Part shown: positions 52,905 through 61,732 of the stretch, piece by piece
Position numbering within the stretch: position 1 is the first letter of the stretch
How the letters are laid out: each line of letters begins with the position of its first letter
Origin: RGIG4576 sp964606575
Lineage (GTDB): Bacteria > Bacteroidota > Bacteroidia > Bacteroidales > Muribaculaceae
NCBI GenBank assembly: GCA_964606575.1
Contig: CAZSHA010000006.1
Coordinates: 1 to 61,732 of the forward strand
Reading direction: 5' to 3'
Length of the DNA stretch: 61,732 nt
Made by a program: the position numbers and the translations under genes
Notes under the pieces: generated by a model
Told to the model about the DNA's origin: nothing
Database searches by the model: none
What the model saw: only the letters and a program-made list of their open reading frames with translations

Positions 52905-53608
52905 TGTTAAAGAAATTATGGAATAATAAATGGATCTTAAGATCTATATTAAAAACAATATATTTTAATTTCCGTTATTTGCCTATTGCACAAGCTGTAA
53001 AACTTCCAATATTGTTGTATAAAGCAAGTTTAAAACAATGTAGAGGTTCGGTAGAGATAAAAGCTAAGCAGATAACCACAGGAATGATAAAATTGGGAAT
53101 AAACAGAGTCTCAATATATCCCAATACGGGTTTCTTCTATGAAAATCATGGTGGTAGGTTGGTCTTTAAAGGAAAATGTACTATCGGTAATAATTCATAC
53201 ATTTCGATTGGTAAAGATGCAAATTTAATTTTTGGGGATTCTTTTTCTTGTTCGACATCAATGAAATGTGTATGTTATAAAAGAGTGGAATTTCAGAAAG
53301 ACGTGCGGGTAGGTTGGGATTGTATTTTTATGGATACTGATTTTCATTGTATGAAAACTAAGGATGGACAAAAGACAAAAGGATATGGAAGTATATTAGT
53401 CGGCGAGGGTAATTGGATTGGCTCTAAATGTATGATATTAAAGAACACAAAAACAAGTAACTATAATACAATCAGTGCAAATAGTTTAACAAATAGAGAT
53501 TTGACAATATTCGCTGATTATTCTGTGTTGGGAGGTTGTCCTGTTAAACTTATTGCAAAAGGCTTGTATAGAGATTTTAAAGATGATGTGATAACTTATG
53601 AGGATTAA
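52904..53608 (+). CDS. Hexapeptide-repeat acyltransferase
   Basis: 234 residues with left-handed beta-helix repeats in the middle and C-terminal half (for example CTIGNNSYISIGKDANLIFGD and LVGEGNWIGSKCMILKNTK), and a catalytic-type His in MDTDFHCM near 142-149. Such enzymes O-acetylate sugars in capsules or O-antigens. It is inserted between rfbD and rfbB and translationally coupled with rfbD (TAATG). The acceptor sugar is unknown. Confidence 0.75.
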   Translation: MLKKLWNNKWILRSILKTIYFNFRYLPIAQAVKLPILLYKASLKQCRGSVEIKAKQITTGMIKLGINRVSIYPNTGFFYENHGGRLVFKGKCTIGNNSYISIGKDANLIFGDSFSCSTSMKCVCYKRVEFQKDVRVGWDCIFMDTDFHCMKTKDGQKTKGYGSILVGEGNWIGSKCMILKNTKTSNYNTISANSLTNRDLTIFADYSVLGGCPVKLIAKGLYRDFKDDVITYED

Positions 53609-53616
53609 AAGAATTT

Positions 53617-54759
53617 ATGGAATTTAAAAGAAATATTATAATAACTGGTGGAGCTGGTTTTATTGGAAGTCATGTGGTAAGATTGTTTGTTAACAAATAT
53701 CCAGAATATAGAATAATAAATCTGGATAAGTTAACTTATGCTGGTAATTTGGCTAATTTGAAAGATGTGGAAAACAAGCCAAATTATATGTTTATTAAAG
53801 CTGATATTTGCGATTTTGATGTGATATTGGCATTGATGAAACAGTATGCAGTAGATGGAATTATACATTTGGCTGCGGAAAGCCATGTGGATAGATCTAT
53901 TAAAGATCCGTTTACGTTTGCTCGTACTAATGTAATGGGAACATTGAGTTTGTTGCAGGCTGCTAAAATTTATTGGGAATCGTTACCCGAGAAATACGAG
54001 GGTAAGAGATTTTACCATATCTCAACGGATGAAGTGTACGGTGCATTAGAACTGTCTAATCCAGAGGGAATCGAACCGCCTTTCACCACAATAGCTTCTT
54101 CATCAGAGCATCATTTGGCGTATGGGAAGGATTTCTTTTATGAAACGACGAAATATAATCCTCATAGTCCTTATTCGGCAAGTAAGGCAGGAAGCGATCA
54201 TTTTGTTCGTGCTTATCATGACACTTATGGTATGCCAACGATTGTAACAAATTGCTCAAACAATTATGGTCCATATCAATTCCCTGAAAAATTGATACCG
54301 TTATTTATAAACAATATTAGAAATCGAAAACCTCTACCTGTTTATGGAAAAGGTGAGAATGTGCGTGATTGGTTGTTTGTCGAAGATCATGCAAGGGCAA
54401 TTGACCTGATATTTCATGAGGGTAAAATCGCCGATACTTATAATATAGGTGGTTTTAATGAATGGAAGAATATTGATATAATAAAGGTTGTAATAAAGAC
54501 TGTCGATCGCTTATTAGGCAATCCTGAAGGTTATTCGTTAGACCTGATTACATATGTAACCGATCGTGCAGGTCATGACTTACGGTATGCTATAGATTCA
54601 ACTAAATTACAGAAAGAATTAGGTTGGGAACCGTCATTGCAATTTGAAGAAGGTATAGAAAAGACGGTACGCTGGTATCTTGATAATAAAGACTGGATGG
54701 ATAATGTAACCTCTGGTGATTATCAAAACTACTACGAAAACATGTATAAAGACAAATAA
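53617..54759 (+). CDS. rfbB: dTDP-glucose 4,6-dehydratase
   Basis: 380 residues, extended SDR family. NAD-binding GGAGFIG (11-17), STDEVYG (136-142) and the catalytic Tyr186/Lys190 in YSASK. Second step towards dTDP-rhamnose; the order here is A, C, D, acyltransferase, B. Its last base overlaps the wzx start (ATAATG). Confidence 0.95.
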   Translation: MEFKRNIIITGGAGFIGSHVVRLFVNKYPEYRIINLDKLTYAGNLANLKDVENKPNYMFIKADICDFDVILALMKQYAVDGIIHLAAESHVDRSIKDPFTFARTNVMGTLSLLQAAKIYWESLPEKYEGKRFYHISTDEVYGALELSNPEGIEPPFTTIASSSEHHLAYGKDFFYETTKYNPHSPYSASKAGSDHFVRAYHDTYGMPTIVTNCSNNYGPYQFPEKLIPLFINNIRNRKPLPVYGKGENVRDWLFVEDHARAIDLIFHEGKIADTYNIGGFNEWKNIDIIKVVIKTVDRLLGNPEGYSLDLITYVTDRAGHDLRYAIDSTKLQKELGWEPSLQFEEGIEKTVRWYLDNKDWMDNVTSGDYQNYYENMYKDK

Positions 54760-56166
54760 TGGGTATTAAGAGAAACTTAGCATATAGTTCTTTCTTATCT
54801 CTGTCCAATTATTTATTTGGATTTATTGTATATCCTTATGTTACAAGGATATTAGGTGTAGATTATTATGGAACTGTTGACTTTGTTGTCAATATCGTTG
54901 CGTATGCTCTGTTGTTTTCGTCTTTTGGTTTATCTATATTAGGAATTAGAGAGATTGCAAAAGTTAAAAATGACAAGATAAACTTGAATAAATGTTATTC
55001 AAGTTTATTGTCTTTAAATTTAATATATACATTAATCACATTAATTATATATGCTGTTGCGGTTTGTGTAGTTGACAAATTATCAGATTTGNNNNNNNNN
55101 NGAGATTTTATCGACTACATTCTTAACCGAGTGGTTATTTCGTGGTCTTGAGGATTTCAGATATATAACATTACGTAATTTCATTATAAAAATTATATAT
55201 ATAATAGCTGTATTTGTATTTGTAAAGGAGAAAGATGATTATATAATTTATTATGCGTTAGTTGTGTCATCTTATTTAATTAATGCGATTGTTAATACTG
55301 TATATTCAAGACGTTTTGTTAAATTTTCTTTTAAAGATATTTCATTAAAGTCTTATGCAAAAAGTTCTATTTCTTTAGGATCATATATGGTGTTAACATC
55401 AATGTATACCACTTTTAATGTGGCTTTTCTAGGATTTGTGTCAAATACTACGCAAGTAGGTCTTTATGCTGCAGCTTTAAAATTGTATGTGATATTTCTA
55501 GGTTTATATACCGCATTTACTTCTGTTATGATGCCAAGAGGTGCTTCATTAATAGCTGAAAAACGAATAAATGAGTATGAATTGTTGTTGAAGAAGTCAT
55601 TTGAAGCACTATATACTATTTGTTTCCCGTTAATGATAGGATGTACAATAATGGCTTCGGAAATTATTAATGTCATTGCAGGAAAGGAGTTTGTGGGGGC
55701 TGTTCCAATAATGAGAATAATAATGCCTCTACTGTTAATAGTTGGAATGGCTCAAATCTTGGCTCGACAGGTTGTGATACCAAATTCAAAAGATAAAATA
55801 ATACTAGTGGCGGCTGTAATAGGAGCCATAATAGGAGTGTCTTTGAATATTCTGTTTGTCACTAAATATGCGGCTATAGGCACAGCAATGACATTGGTTT
55901 GTACAGAATTGTCTGTAACACTGTTTTATTTGGTGTATGTGCTAAGAACAAAAATGATAACAATAGATGTCAGGCTTTTATTAAAGCATGTTTTGTTTTC
56001 AACACCATATATGGTAATATGTATGATGTGTATTAATATAGATACTGTGCCATATATCCGATTAGGTATATGCATGTTAATTTGTTTGTTATATTTTATT
56101 ATTGAGCATATTTATTTGTTAAAGACAGAATTAGTGTTGGGCATAGTAAATAAGTTCAAACGTTAG
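54759..56166 (+). CDS. wzx: Wzx-type polysaccharide flippase, interrupted by an assembly gap
   Basis: A multi-pass MOP-superfamily protein of about 460-480 residues when joined. The first 111 residues start GIKRNLAYSSFLSLSNYLFGFIVYPYVTRILG; the second part restarts with EILSTTFLTEWLFRGLEDFRYITLRN. A run of 10 N separates them, and the frames differ by one, so the true gap must be a multiple of 3; family alignment suggests roughly 10-20 residues are missing. It flips lipid-linked repeat units across the inner membrane. Not a pseudogene on present evidence. Confidence 0.85.
55092..55101. other. Assembly gap (10 N)
   Basis: Ten undetermined bases inside wzx. The real length is unknown. Confidence 1.
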
Positions 56167-56171
56167 TGCTT

Positions 56172-57455
56172 ATGGATAATAGTTTAGTCCTTTGGATTAA
56201 TGCTGGTATTTGGGTGTTGACACTCATTTATTGGGTAAATAGAAATGGCATTATTAATGCTGGTGTAGTCGCATTAGGTTTGTATACTATGATGGCTATT
56301 GTGACAATACATTTGTTTTATCACCCTATGGCATTTTATGATTTTGAACAAAATGTAACATTATTTCCGTTTATATATTTATATATAATGCTGATGTTAA
56401 TGTTGTACCCTGTGCTGAAACTTGATACGAGAAAAATAAGTTATATAAAATTACCTACAACAAAATTTATATCGGTATGTTGTCTAGTTATAATATTCTG
56501 TGTAGCATATAATTGTTTTGAAATTCTTCCAAATATTAGTGAAGGTTTAGTGCTATTGCTAACAGATGAAGGTTATGGTTCTGAAGCATACTCAATTATG
56601 AATGAGGAAGGGTTGGGAAAGACTGCGATGACTGGTGGCTTTGATATTATAGGTATAATAGCTAATGCTTGTATGTCGTTTTCAATACCGTTTTGTTTTA
56701 TTTATTTGTTGTTACCTAAAAAAAATATATTTATTCTGTCTGGTATGATATTTGCTGTGTTGATAGAGCCAATAAGAGGTTTATCTATTGGTAGTAGGGT
56801 CTATATAGTAACAACGTTGTTAATTGTTGTTTTTATGTTTGTTTTTTTATGTAGGTATATGTCAAAAAAGTTAATAGGACGAATTTGTTTAATCGGGGGG
56901 ACGGGATTAATCTGTTTAATTGTGTTTTTTGTCGCATTATCTAATAGTAGGGCAAGAGGTGAAGAAGAACGAGCTAATTATATGTATGAACGTTATTTTG
57001 CTGAGTCTTTTTTAATTTTTAATCAGTATTGTTTAGATGCGAATGGTACTAGAGAAGGGACTTGGGTGGCTCCGTTATTTGGCAAGATGATAGGGAAACC
57101 TATATATTCTATTTTAGATCAAAGATTTGTATATAAAGACATGAAAGTAGATAATAGTAGATTTTCTACTTTCGTGGGAGATTTTGTTTTGGATTTTGGA
57201 CCAGTTCTTGCTGCATTAATTTTTATAATATTATCTATTCTATTTTATAGGGGATTAAGGTGTAGAAACGTTATTAATCCAGAACAGATAATGCTATTGT
57301 ATATCTTACTTAAGATATTAAGCGGATTTTATTTGCATCAATTTACGCAAATAGCTGGTAACTTGGTGTTAATATATTATTTGTTGGCGTATTTTGTATT
57401 AAAAACGAAATATTTTAAACAAATAGGTAATTATCAGATTGTAAGATTAAAGTGA
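56172..57455 (+). CDS. O-antigen/oligosaccharide repeat-unit polymerase (Wzy-like)
   Basis: 427 residues with about ten to twelve hydrophobic segments and one large extracytoplasmic loop (about 260-335, SNSRARGEEERANYMYERYF), the Wzy layout. Wzy proteins share topology, not sequence, so this rests on position between wzx and glycosyltransferases. A GTG at 56166 overlapping the wzx stop is an alternative start. Very AT-rich. Confidence 0.7.
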   Translation: MDNSLVLWINAGIWVLTLIYWVNRNGIINAGVVALGLYTMMAIVTIHLFYHPMAFYDFEQNVTLFPFIYLYIMLMLMLYPVLKLDTRKISYIKLPTTKFISVCCLVIIFCVAYNCFEILPNISEGLVLLLTDEGYGSEAYSIMNEEGLGKTAMTGGFDIIGIIANACMSFSIPFCFIYLLLPKKNIFILSGMIFAVLIEPIRGLSIGSRVYIVTTLLIVVFMFVFLCRYMSKKLIGRICLIGGTGLICLIVFFVALSNSRARGEEERANYMYERYFAESFLIFNQYCLDANGTREGTWVAPLFGKMIGKPIYSILDQRFVYKDMKVDNSRFSTFVGDFVLDFGPVLAALIFIILSILFYRGLRCRNVINPEQIMLLYILLKILSGFYLHQFTQIAGNLVLIYYLLAYFVLKTKYFKQIGNYQIVRLK

Positions 57456-57456
57456 T

Positions 57457-58365
57457 ATGGATGTTTCTGTAATTATAGTAAATTATAAAACAATAGACAT
57501 GATTATTGATTGCATAGAGTCGGTAATTATGCAGACAAAAGATTTGAAATATGAGATTATTGTGGTTGACAATAATTCAGATGATAATTTTGAGCAAAGG
57601 TTATATGATAGGTTTAAATCATTACAAATAAAATGTTTGCCGTTAGATAGAAACCTTGGTTTTGGTTTAGCTAATAATGAAGGCTCTAAAATAGCATGCG
57701 GTCGAAATTTACTATTCTTGAATCCAGATACGATACTCTTGAATAATGCTATAAAGTTGTTATCTGATTATATAGATAGTCATGTGTCTGTCGGTGTTTG
57801 TGGAGGAAACTTATATGATATAAATATGAATCCCACAAATTCTTTTGATAAGCATTACCCATCTTTGAAAACGGTTTGTTATAATTCCTTATTAGGTACT
57901 CCAATTAAGAAAAGTATTAAAAATAGGATTTTTAATAATACGAAAGATGCTATGTCCGTTGCGTACATTTCTGGCGCAGATATGATGATGCCTAAGAAGC
58001 TATTTGATAGGTTGGGTGGTTTTTCTTCAGATTTTTTTATGTATTATGAAGAAACAGATCTATGTTTCCGTGTACAAAAAGCAGGTTATGATATCAAATC
58101 AATTCCAACTGCGAAGATTCAACATTTAGAGGGTGCTAGTTTTACAGGTAATGTCATAAAACAAGGGCGGATAATTTTAATGGAGGCTAGCCGTAAAATA
58201 TTTTTAAATAGAAACTATCCAGTCTGGTATGTATGGCTAATAAATTTAATTTATGTATTAGACCTATATATTCGAAGAATGTATTATTGGTTAGTCGCAG
58301 GATGTAAGTCTGACGTGAAGATGAAAATAATAGATTTGAAAATAAATTCATTGAGAAAGAATTAA
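57457..58365 (+). CDS. GT2 glycosyltransferase, rhamnosyltransferase-like
   Basis: 302 residues. GT-A fold with VSVIIVNYKTIDMI at the start, LNPDT (about 91-95) in place of DxD, and YEETDLCFRVQKAGYD, as in WbbL-type enzymes that use dTDP-rhamnose. The donor supply from rfbABCD supports this. No signal peptide; peripheral membrane protein by family. Confidence 0.82.
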   Translation: MDVSVIIVNYKTIDMIIDCIESVIMQTKDLKYEIIVVDNNSDDNFEQRLYDRFKSLQIKCLPLDRNLGFGLANNEGSKIACGRNLLFLNPDTILLNNAIKLLSDYIDSHVSVGVCGGNLYDINMNPTNSFDKHYPSLKTVCYNSLLGTPIKKSIKNRIFNNTKDAMSVAYISGADMMMPKKLFDRLGGFSSDFFMYYEETDLCFRVQKAGYDIKSIPTAKIQHLEGASFTGNVIKQGRIILMEASRKIFLNRNYPVWYVWLINLIYVLDLYIRRMYYWLVAGCKSDVKMKIIDLKINSLRKN

Positions 58366-58371
58366 AAAATA

Positions 58372-59583
58372 ATGAAAAAGATATTGATGATAGCTCCAGC
58401 TTCCTATCCAGTTTTTGGTGCGGAAGCTATAGTAAACATGAAGTTACTTAAAGTTTTAAGTGATAGTGGGCAATTTGAGATTGATTTAGTGTCGAAGAAG
58501 AGTAAATGGGAGGACTATCACTCAGATCCGTTAGACAAATATGGTGTAAGTCTAAAATCCTTAAATGTCGTAGAGGTTGATAATAAGATTAGCTTAAAAA
58601 CTATATGGGAACATTTCTTATCATTAATATTCTTTGGCATTATTTTTAAGGGATGTCATTGGGCTGTTAAAGCGTTGCCTATAGTAAAGAAGTTGGTTGA
58701 GAAAAATGATTATGATTATGTGTTGACAAAAAATGCGCCAAGTTTGTTGCTTGGGTATTATTTGAAGAAAAGATATGGAATAAAATGGGTAGCTACTTGG
58801 AATGATCCATATCCAGTGATAAAATATCCAGTTCCCTATGGGAAAGGGGCATTAGCAAAATGTAGTTTGAGCGATCGTATTAAGATTTCAATTATGCAGA
58901 AATGGGTAGATATTCATATATTTCCATCTGTTAGATTGCGTAACCACATGATGAGATATTTAAAGATTCCTTTAGATAAAACTGTTATAATACCTCATGT
59001 GGTGTTTTCTAATCAATGTTTAGATAGTTCTAGTTTAATGAATTGTGAAACTCTAAAATTGATACATCCTGGTAATCTAAAGTATCCGCGTGACCCTCAT
59101 ACTTTTATAGAAGCATTAAAAAAGTTTAAGCAAAAATATCCGGAATCAAAAATAGAGGTATCAATAATGGGAGTTTTTGATGATAAATTGGATAAAGAAA
59201 TTAAAGATGTTGGTTTGCAAGACGTGATTAAATTTATACCACCAGTATCATATAATGAGAGTTTATTGGTTTTAAAAGATTATCATGTGGCTTTGATTAT
59301 AGAAGCAAATTGTGAAGAAGGTATATTCCTTCCAACAAAAGTATCGGACTTTATGCAATGTGGCAAATCTATTTTTGCAATAAGCCCTAGTATTGGAGTT
59401 TTGAATGATTTGTATGAAGAAAATGTCATTCCGTATTTTGCGACAATAACAAATGAGTGTGAGATTGCAAGCACAATAGGTGTAATCTATGACGATTTCT
59501 TAACGGGTAAGGTTCTTGGTATAGCTAAACCAAAGCAGTCTTTTTTAGACACTCAAATCGTAAAACAATATTTGAAGTTATAA
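58372..59583 (+). CDS. GT4-type glycosyltransferase
   Basis: 403 residues with a GT-B fold: KILMIAPASYPVFGAEAIVN at the N-terminus, IHPGNLKYPRDPHTFIEALK (about 223-243) at the second domain start and EEGIFLPTKVSDFMQCGKSIF (about 318-338) as the donor-binding segment. Likely one step in capsule repeat-unit assembly. Linkage not predictable. Confidence 0.8.
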   Translation: MKKILMIAPASYPVFGAEAIVNMKLLKVLSDSGQFEIDLVSKKSKWEDYHSDPLDKYGVSLKSLNVVEVDNKISLKTIWEHFLSLIFFGIIFKGCHWAVKALPIVKKLVEKNDYDYVLTKNAPSLLLGYYLKKRYGIKWVATWNDPYPVIKYPVPYGKGALAKCSLSDRIKISIMQKWVDIHIFPSVRLRNHMMRYLKIPLDKTVIIPHVVFSNQCLDSSSLMNCETLKLIHPGNLKYPRDPHTFIEALKKFKQKYPESKIEVSIMGVFDDKLDKEIKDVGLQDVIKFIPPVSYNESLLVLKDYHVALIIEANCEEGIFLPTKVSDFMQCGKSIFAISPSIGVLNDLYEENVIPYFATITNECEIASTIGVIYDDFLTGKVLGIAKPKQSFLDTQIVKQYLKL

Positions 59584-59585
59584 TA

Positions 59586-59914
59586 GTGTCTGTTATAATA
59601 CTTGCGTATAAAGCAAAAGAATATCTTTAGTGTGTTTAGGCTTTTTGTGTAAATTGTCATTCTTTAAGATTTTTTTAGTGTAATCTGTTTCCACAATATT
59701 GGCAGAATTATATGATTAAATCATCGTCAGATACAACCATTGTGCTATCCTTATGCTTTTAAGAATGGAGATACTGGTCTGTTACTGTGTCGTATAGTTG
59801 AACAATCTGAATGACTTGTATCTTTCGGAAATCAACATTGCCTCAGACGAAGGTTTAATCCAAACTTTAAAAATGTGTGAAGATTGGTTTGTTTATGCTT
59901 CTTATATCAGATGA
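59586..59914 (+). pseudogene. Decayed GT2 glycosyltransferase
   Basis: Two nucleotides after the preceding stop, a GTG opens VSVIILAYKAKEYL and stops, which is the classic start of GT2 enzymes. Some 170 nt on (59798-59914), a 38-codon open stretch reads LSEINIASDEGLIQTLKM..., like the acceptor-side region of GT2 enzymes (INIASDEDL). The region between is too short and full of stops, so the gene lost DNA and frames. Confidence 0.5.
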
Positions 59915-60145
59915 ATTTAAGTGGGTCGCTTTTATGTCAGATTAGGCTGTTTGTTGTAGATGTGTAAGATGTCAGAGTAAAAATTTTAGATTAAGGTTCT
60001 GTTGAGGCTGGATGAGAAACTCAATGATCTTGTAAAAAAATAATAACATATAGTAAAATATATATAACAACATAATTTGGTGGCTTTGTTTTAAGATATT
60101 GTGTGCTATAAAATCTAAAATATATAATAACGTTATTATTAGAAA
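59915..60145. other. Intergenic region before wecB
   Basis: A short open tail (about 59991-60043, VLLRLDEKLNDLVKK) ends in TAA and may be the last piece of a lost gene. Then AT-rich DNA with the 13-mer TTGTGTGCTATAA (60099-60111) and a palindrome. No gene. Confidence 0.4.
60124..60139. repeat. 16-bp perfect palindrome before wecB
   Basis: ATAATAACGTTATTAT, ending 6 nt before the wecB ATG. It could be an operator or an RNA hairpin that covers the ribosome-binding site. Confidence 0.6.
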
Positions 60146-61297
60146 ATGAAAAAGGTTATGTTGGTTTTTGGGACTCGACCAGAGGCTATTAAGATGGCTC
60201 CTCTGGTAAAGAAATTTCAAGAGTTTCCTGAACAATTTGAAACAATCGTATGCGTGACGGGTCAACATAGAGAGATGCTTGACCAAGTGCTAAATATATT
60301 TGACATCAAGCCAGATTATGACTTGAACATCATGAAGCAAGGTCAAGACCTATATGATGTGACTGCAAGAGTGTTGACAGGAATGCGTGACGTGTTAAAA
60401 GAAGCACAACCAGATGTGGTGCTGGTGCATGGAGATACAACCACTTCAACTGCGGCCGCATTGGCTAGCTTCTATCAACAGATTGCTGTTGGTCACGTTG
60501 AGGCTGGGCTGAGAACTCATAATATATATAGTCCTTGGCCTGAGGAAATGAACCGCCAGATAACAGGACGTATTGCAACTTATCACTTTGCTCCAACTCC
60601 ATTGAGTAAACAGAACCTGCTTACTGAAGCAGTTAAAGAAGATGATATTATAGTTACTGGAAATACTGTTATCGATGCGCTTTATATGGTGGTCGACAAG
60701 ATAAAGAACGATAAGGCTCTCGATAGCGAACTTGAGGGTGTGCTAGCTACGGCAGGTTATGACGTAAACCGATTGAAAGGCGGTAAGAAACTAGTGCTAA
60801 TCACTGGTCATCGTCGTGAAAATTTTGGTGACGGATTTATAAATATGTGCAAGGCGATTAAGGCTTTGACAGAGAAATATCCTGATGTGGATTTTGTTTA
60901 TCCTATGCACTTGAATCCAAACGTGCGTAGGCCTATTCACGAGGTGTTTGGCGAGGATTTGTCAAATCTCGGCAATATGTTCTTTATTGAGCCTCTTGAA
61001 TATTTGAGCTTCGTGTATTTGATGGAGAAGTCAACTATTGTGTTGACCGATAGTGGCGGTATTCAAGAAGAAGCTCCCGGACTTGGAAAACCTGTGCTAG
61101 TGATGCGTGATACCACAGAGCGTCCTGAAGCCCTTGAGGCAGGAACGGTTAAGCTTGTAGGTACTAACTATGACAAGATAGTGAGTGAGGTGTCGGCTTT
61201 GATTGACGATGAAGAATATTATGACAAGATGAGTAAGGCAGTCAACCCTTATGGCGACGGATTGGCTTGTGAAAGAATCGTAAACGCTTTAAAATAA
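60146..61297 (+). CDS. wecB: UDP-N-acetylglucosamine 2-epimerase (non-hydrolysing)
   Basis: 383 residues. Interconverts UDP-GlcNAc and UDP-ManNAc. Motifs: FGTRPEAIKMAPLV (8-21), HGDTTSTAAALASF near 92, HVEAGLRT, ITGHRRENFGDGF with catalytic His, and LTDSGGIQEEAPGLGKP. Base composition returns to that of the core genome. A dehydrogenase for UDP-ManNAc is not adjacent. Confidence 0.95.
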   Translation: MKKVMLVFGTRPEAIKMAPLVKKFQEFPEQFETIVCVTGQHREMLDQVLNIFDIKPDYDLNIMKQGQDLYDVTARVLTGMRDVLKEAQPDVVLVHGDTTTSTAAALASFYQQIAVGHVEAGLRTHNIYSPWPEEMNRQITGRIATYHFAPTPLSKQNLLTEAVKEDDIIVTGNTVIDALYMVVDKIKNDKALDSELEGVLATAGYDVNRLKGGKKLVLITGHRRENFGDGFINMCKAIKALTEKYPDVDFVYPMHLNPNVRRPIHEVFGEDLSNLGNMFFIEPLEYLSFVYLMEKSTIVLTDSGGIQEEAPGLGKPVLVMRDTTERPEALEAGTVKLVGTNYDKIVSEVSALIDDEEYYDKMSKAVNPYGDGLACERIVNALK

Positions 61298-61732
61298 AAT
61301 ATATGGATAGCATTTAAATAGCAGTGATTAGGTGTGCGTTGGCAGATTTTAGCTGGACTATTCTAATCAAAGTACAAAGTGTTTGGTTTTGGCATAGAAT
61401 GATGATATGTGTATGTTTTAGGTTGATTATGATGCGATATTTGAGATTGTCGAGGACTTATTATAGACTGCTAAAGCAACGGGTTTAAATGTATCACGAT
61501 CGAGAGAACATAAGAGAATGCATCTTTACCGTTATACACCACAATTGTGGAAGCTGTGCCTACACCAAGTAGATTATAAAAGGAAATGTGATATCTATAA
61601 TGTTTTATACTATGGGGAAGATTTGTGATTTAAAGCTTAATATAATAGCTAGATTGGAATAGTATCAATAAATATATAGATGTGATGCTTGTTTTCCTAA
61701 AATATGCTATAATATTGTATCGCTTAAATGGT
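61298..61732. other. Right-edge region without an intact gene
   Basis: 435 AT-rich nt. An open frame without a start, 61467-61628 (TAKATGLNVSRSREHKRMHL...), could be a gene remnant. CCACAATTGTGG (61538-61549) is a 12-bp palindrome within it. Nothing else is recognised. Confidence 0.4.

Overview
The window is a stretch of chromosome from a member of the Bacteroidales. The evidence is a PorU type IX secretion sortase, a DUF4270 lipoprotein next to a one-domain glycogen synthase, a UppS-BamA-OmpH envelope cluster, a UpxY-type capsule antiterminator, Sus-like glycan hydrolases and many promoters matching the Bacteroidales consensus (-33 TTTG, about 19-23 nt, -7 TAnnTTTG). A gut lineage such as Muribaculaceae would fit, but the sequence alone does not prove the family. 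The assembly has one 10-N gap, inside the flippase gene.

Layout. From 0 to 9 kb, mostly minus strand: the NfnA/NfnB electron-bifurcating pair, a four-gene operon (DUF4199 membrane protein, GT2 lipid-linked glycosyltransferase, DUF6452-like lipoprotein, DUF6048-like barrel) and porU. From 9 to 18.4 kb: pyrG-yidC, a zinc-ribbon TM2 protein, and a convergent pair of secreted glycan enzymes (GH13 amylase and a large (alpha/alpha)6 glycosidase lipoprotein). From 18.5 to 19.1 kb there is an unexplained transcription unit with a promoter, a 45-49 codon basic peptide, several hairpins and a terminator.

From 19.2 to 25.6 kb is the most unusual region. It holds a HypB-like GTPase fused to a methyltransferase, with the nickel-site residues replaced, followed by an orphan phage cassette: a terminase large subunit on the minus strand, divergent from an N-acetylmuramidase and a 798-residue tail-like protein. 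No integrase, portal or capsid gene is present. The cassette is packed base to base against host genes on both sides, and both its arms have intact Bacteroidales-type promoters.

From 25.6 to 45.5 kb is core genome: prmC-recX-comF, a DUF6242-like surface lipoprotein, an OMP, uppS, bamA, three OmpH/Skp chaperones, tRNA-Thr(CGT) with two A.C stem mismatches, DUF4270 with glycogen synthase, ffh, folD, a CapA-type phosphatase, nagA, and an ECF sigma/membrane protein/DUF6108-like/OMP operon. Then come tRNA-His, glycerate kinase and a two-TM NUDIX protein.

From 48.1 kb to the end is a surface polysaccharide locus: a leader with a T17 tract and a good promoter, upxY, ugd, rfbACDB (dTDP-rhamnose), a hexapeptide acyltransferase, wzx (gapped), wzy, two glycosyltransferases, a decayed third glycosyltransferase, and wecB. 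From rfbA on, the DNA becomes visibly AT-rich, as expected for an exchanged capsule cassette. UpxY would let polymerase read through the operon, Ugd/RfbABCD/WecB would supply sugar nucleotides, the glycosyltransferases and acyltransferase would build the repeat unit on undecaprenyl phosphate (made by way of UppS), and Wzx/Wzy would flip and polymerise it.
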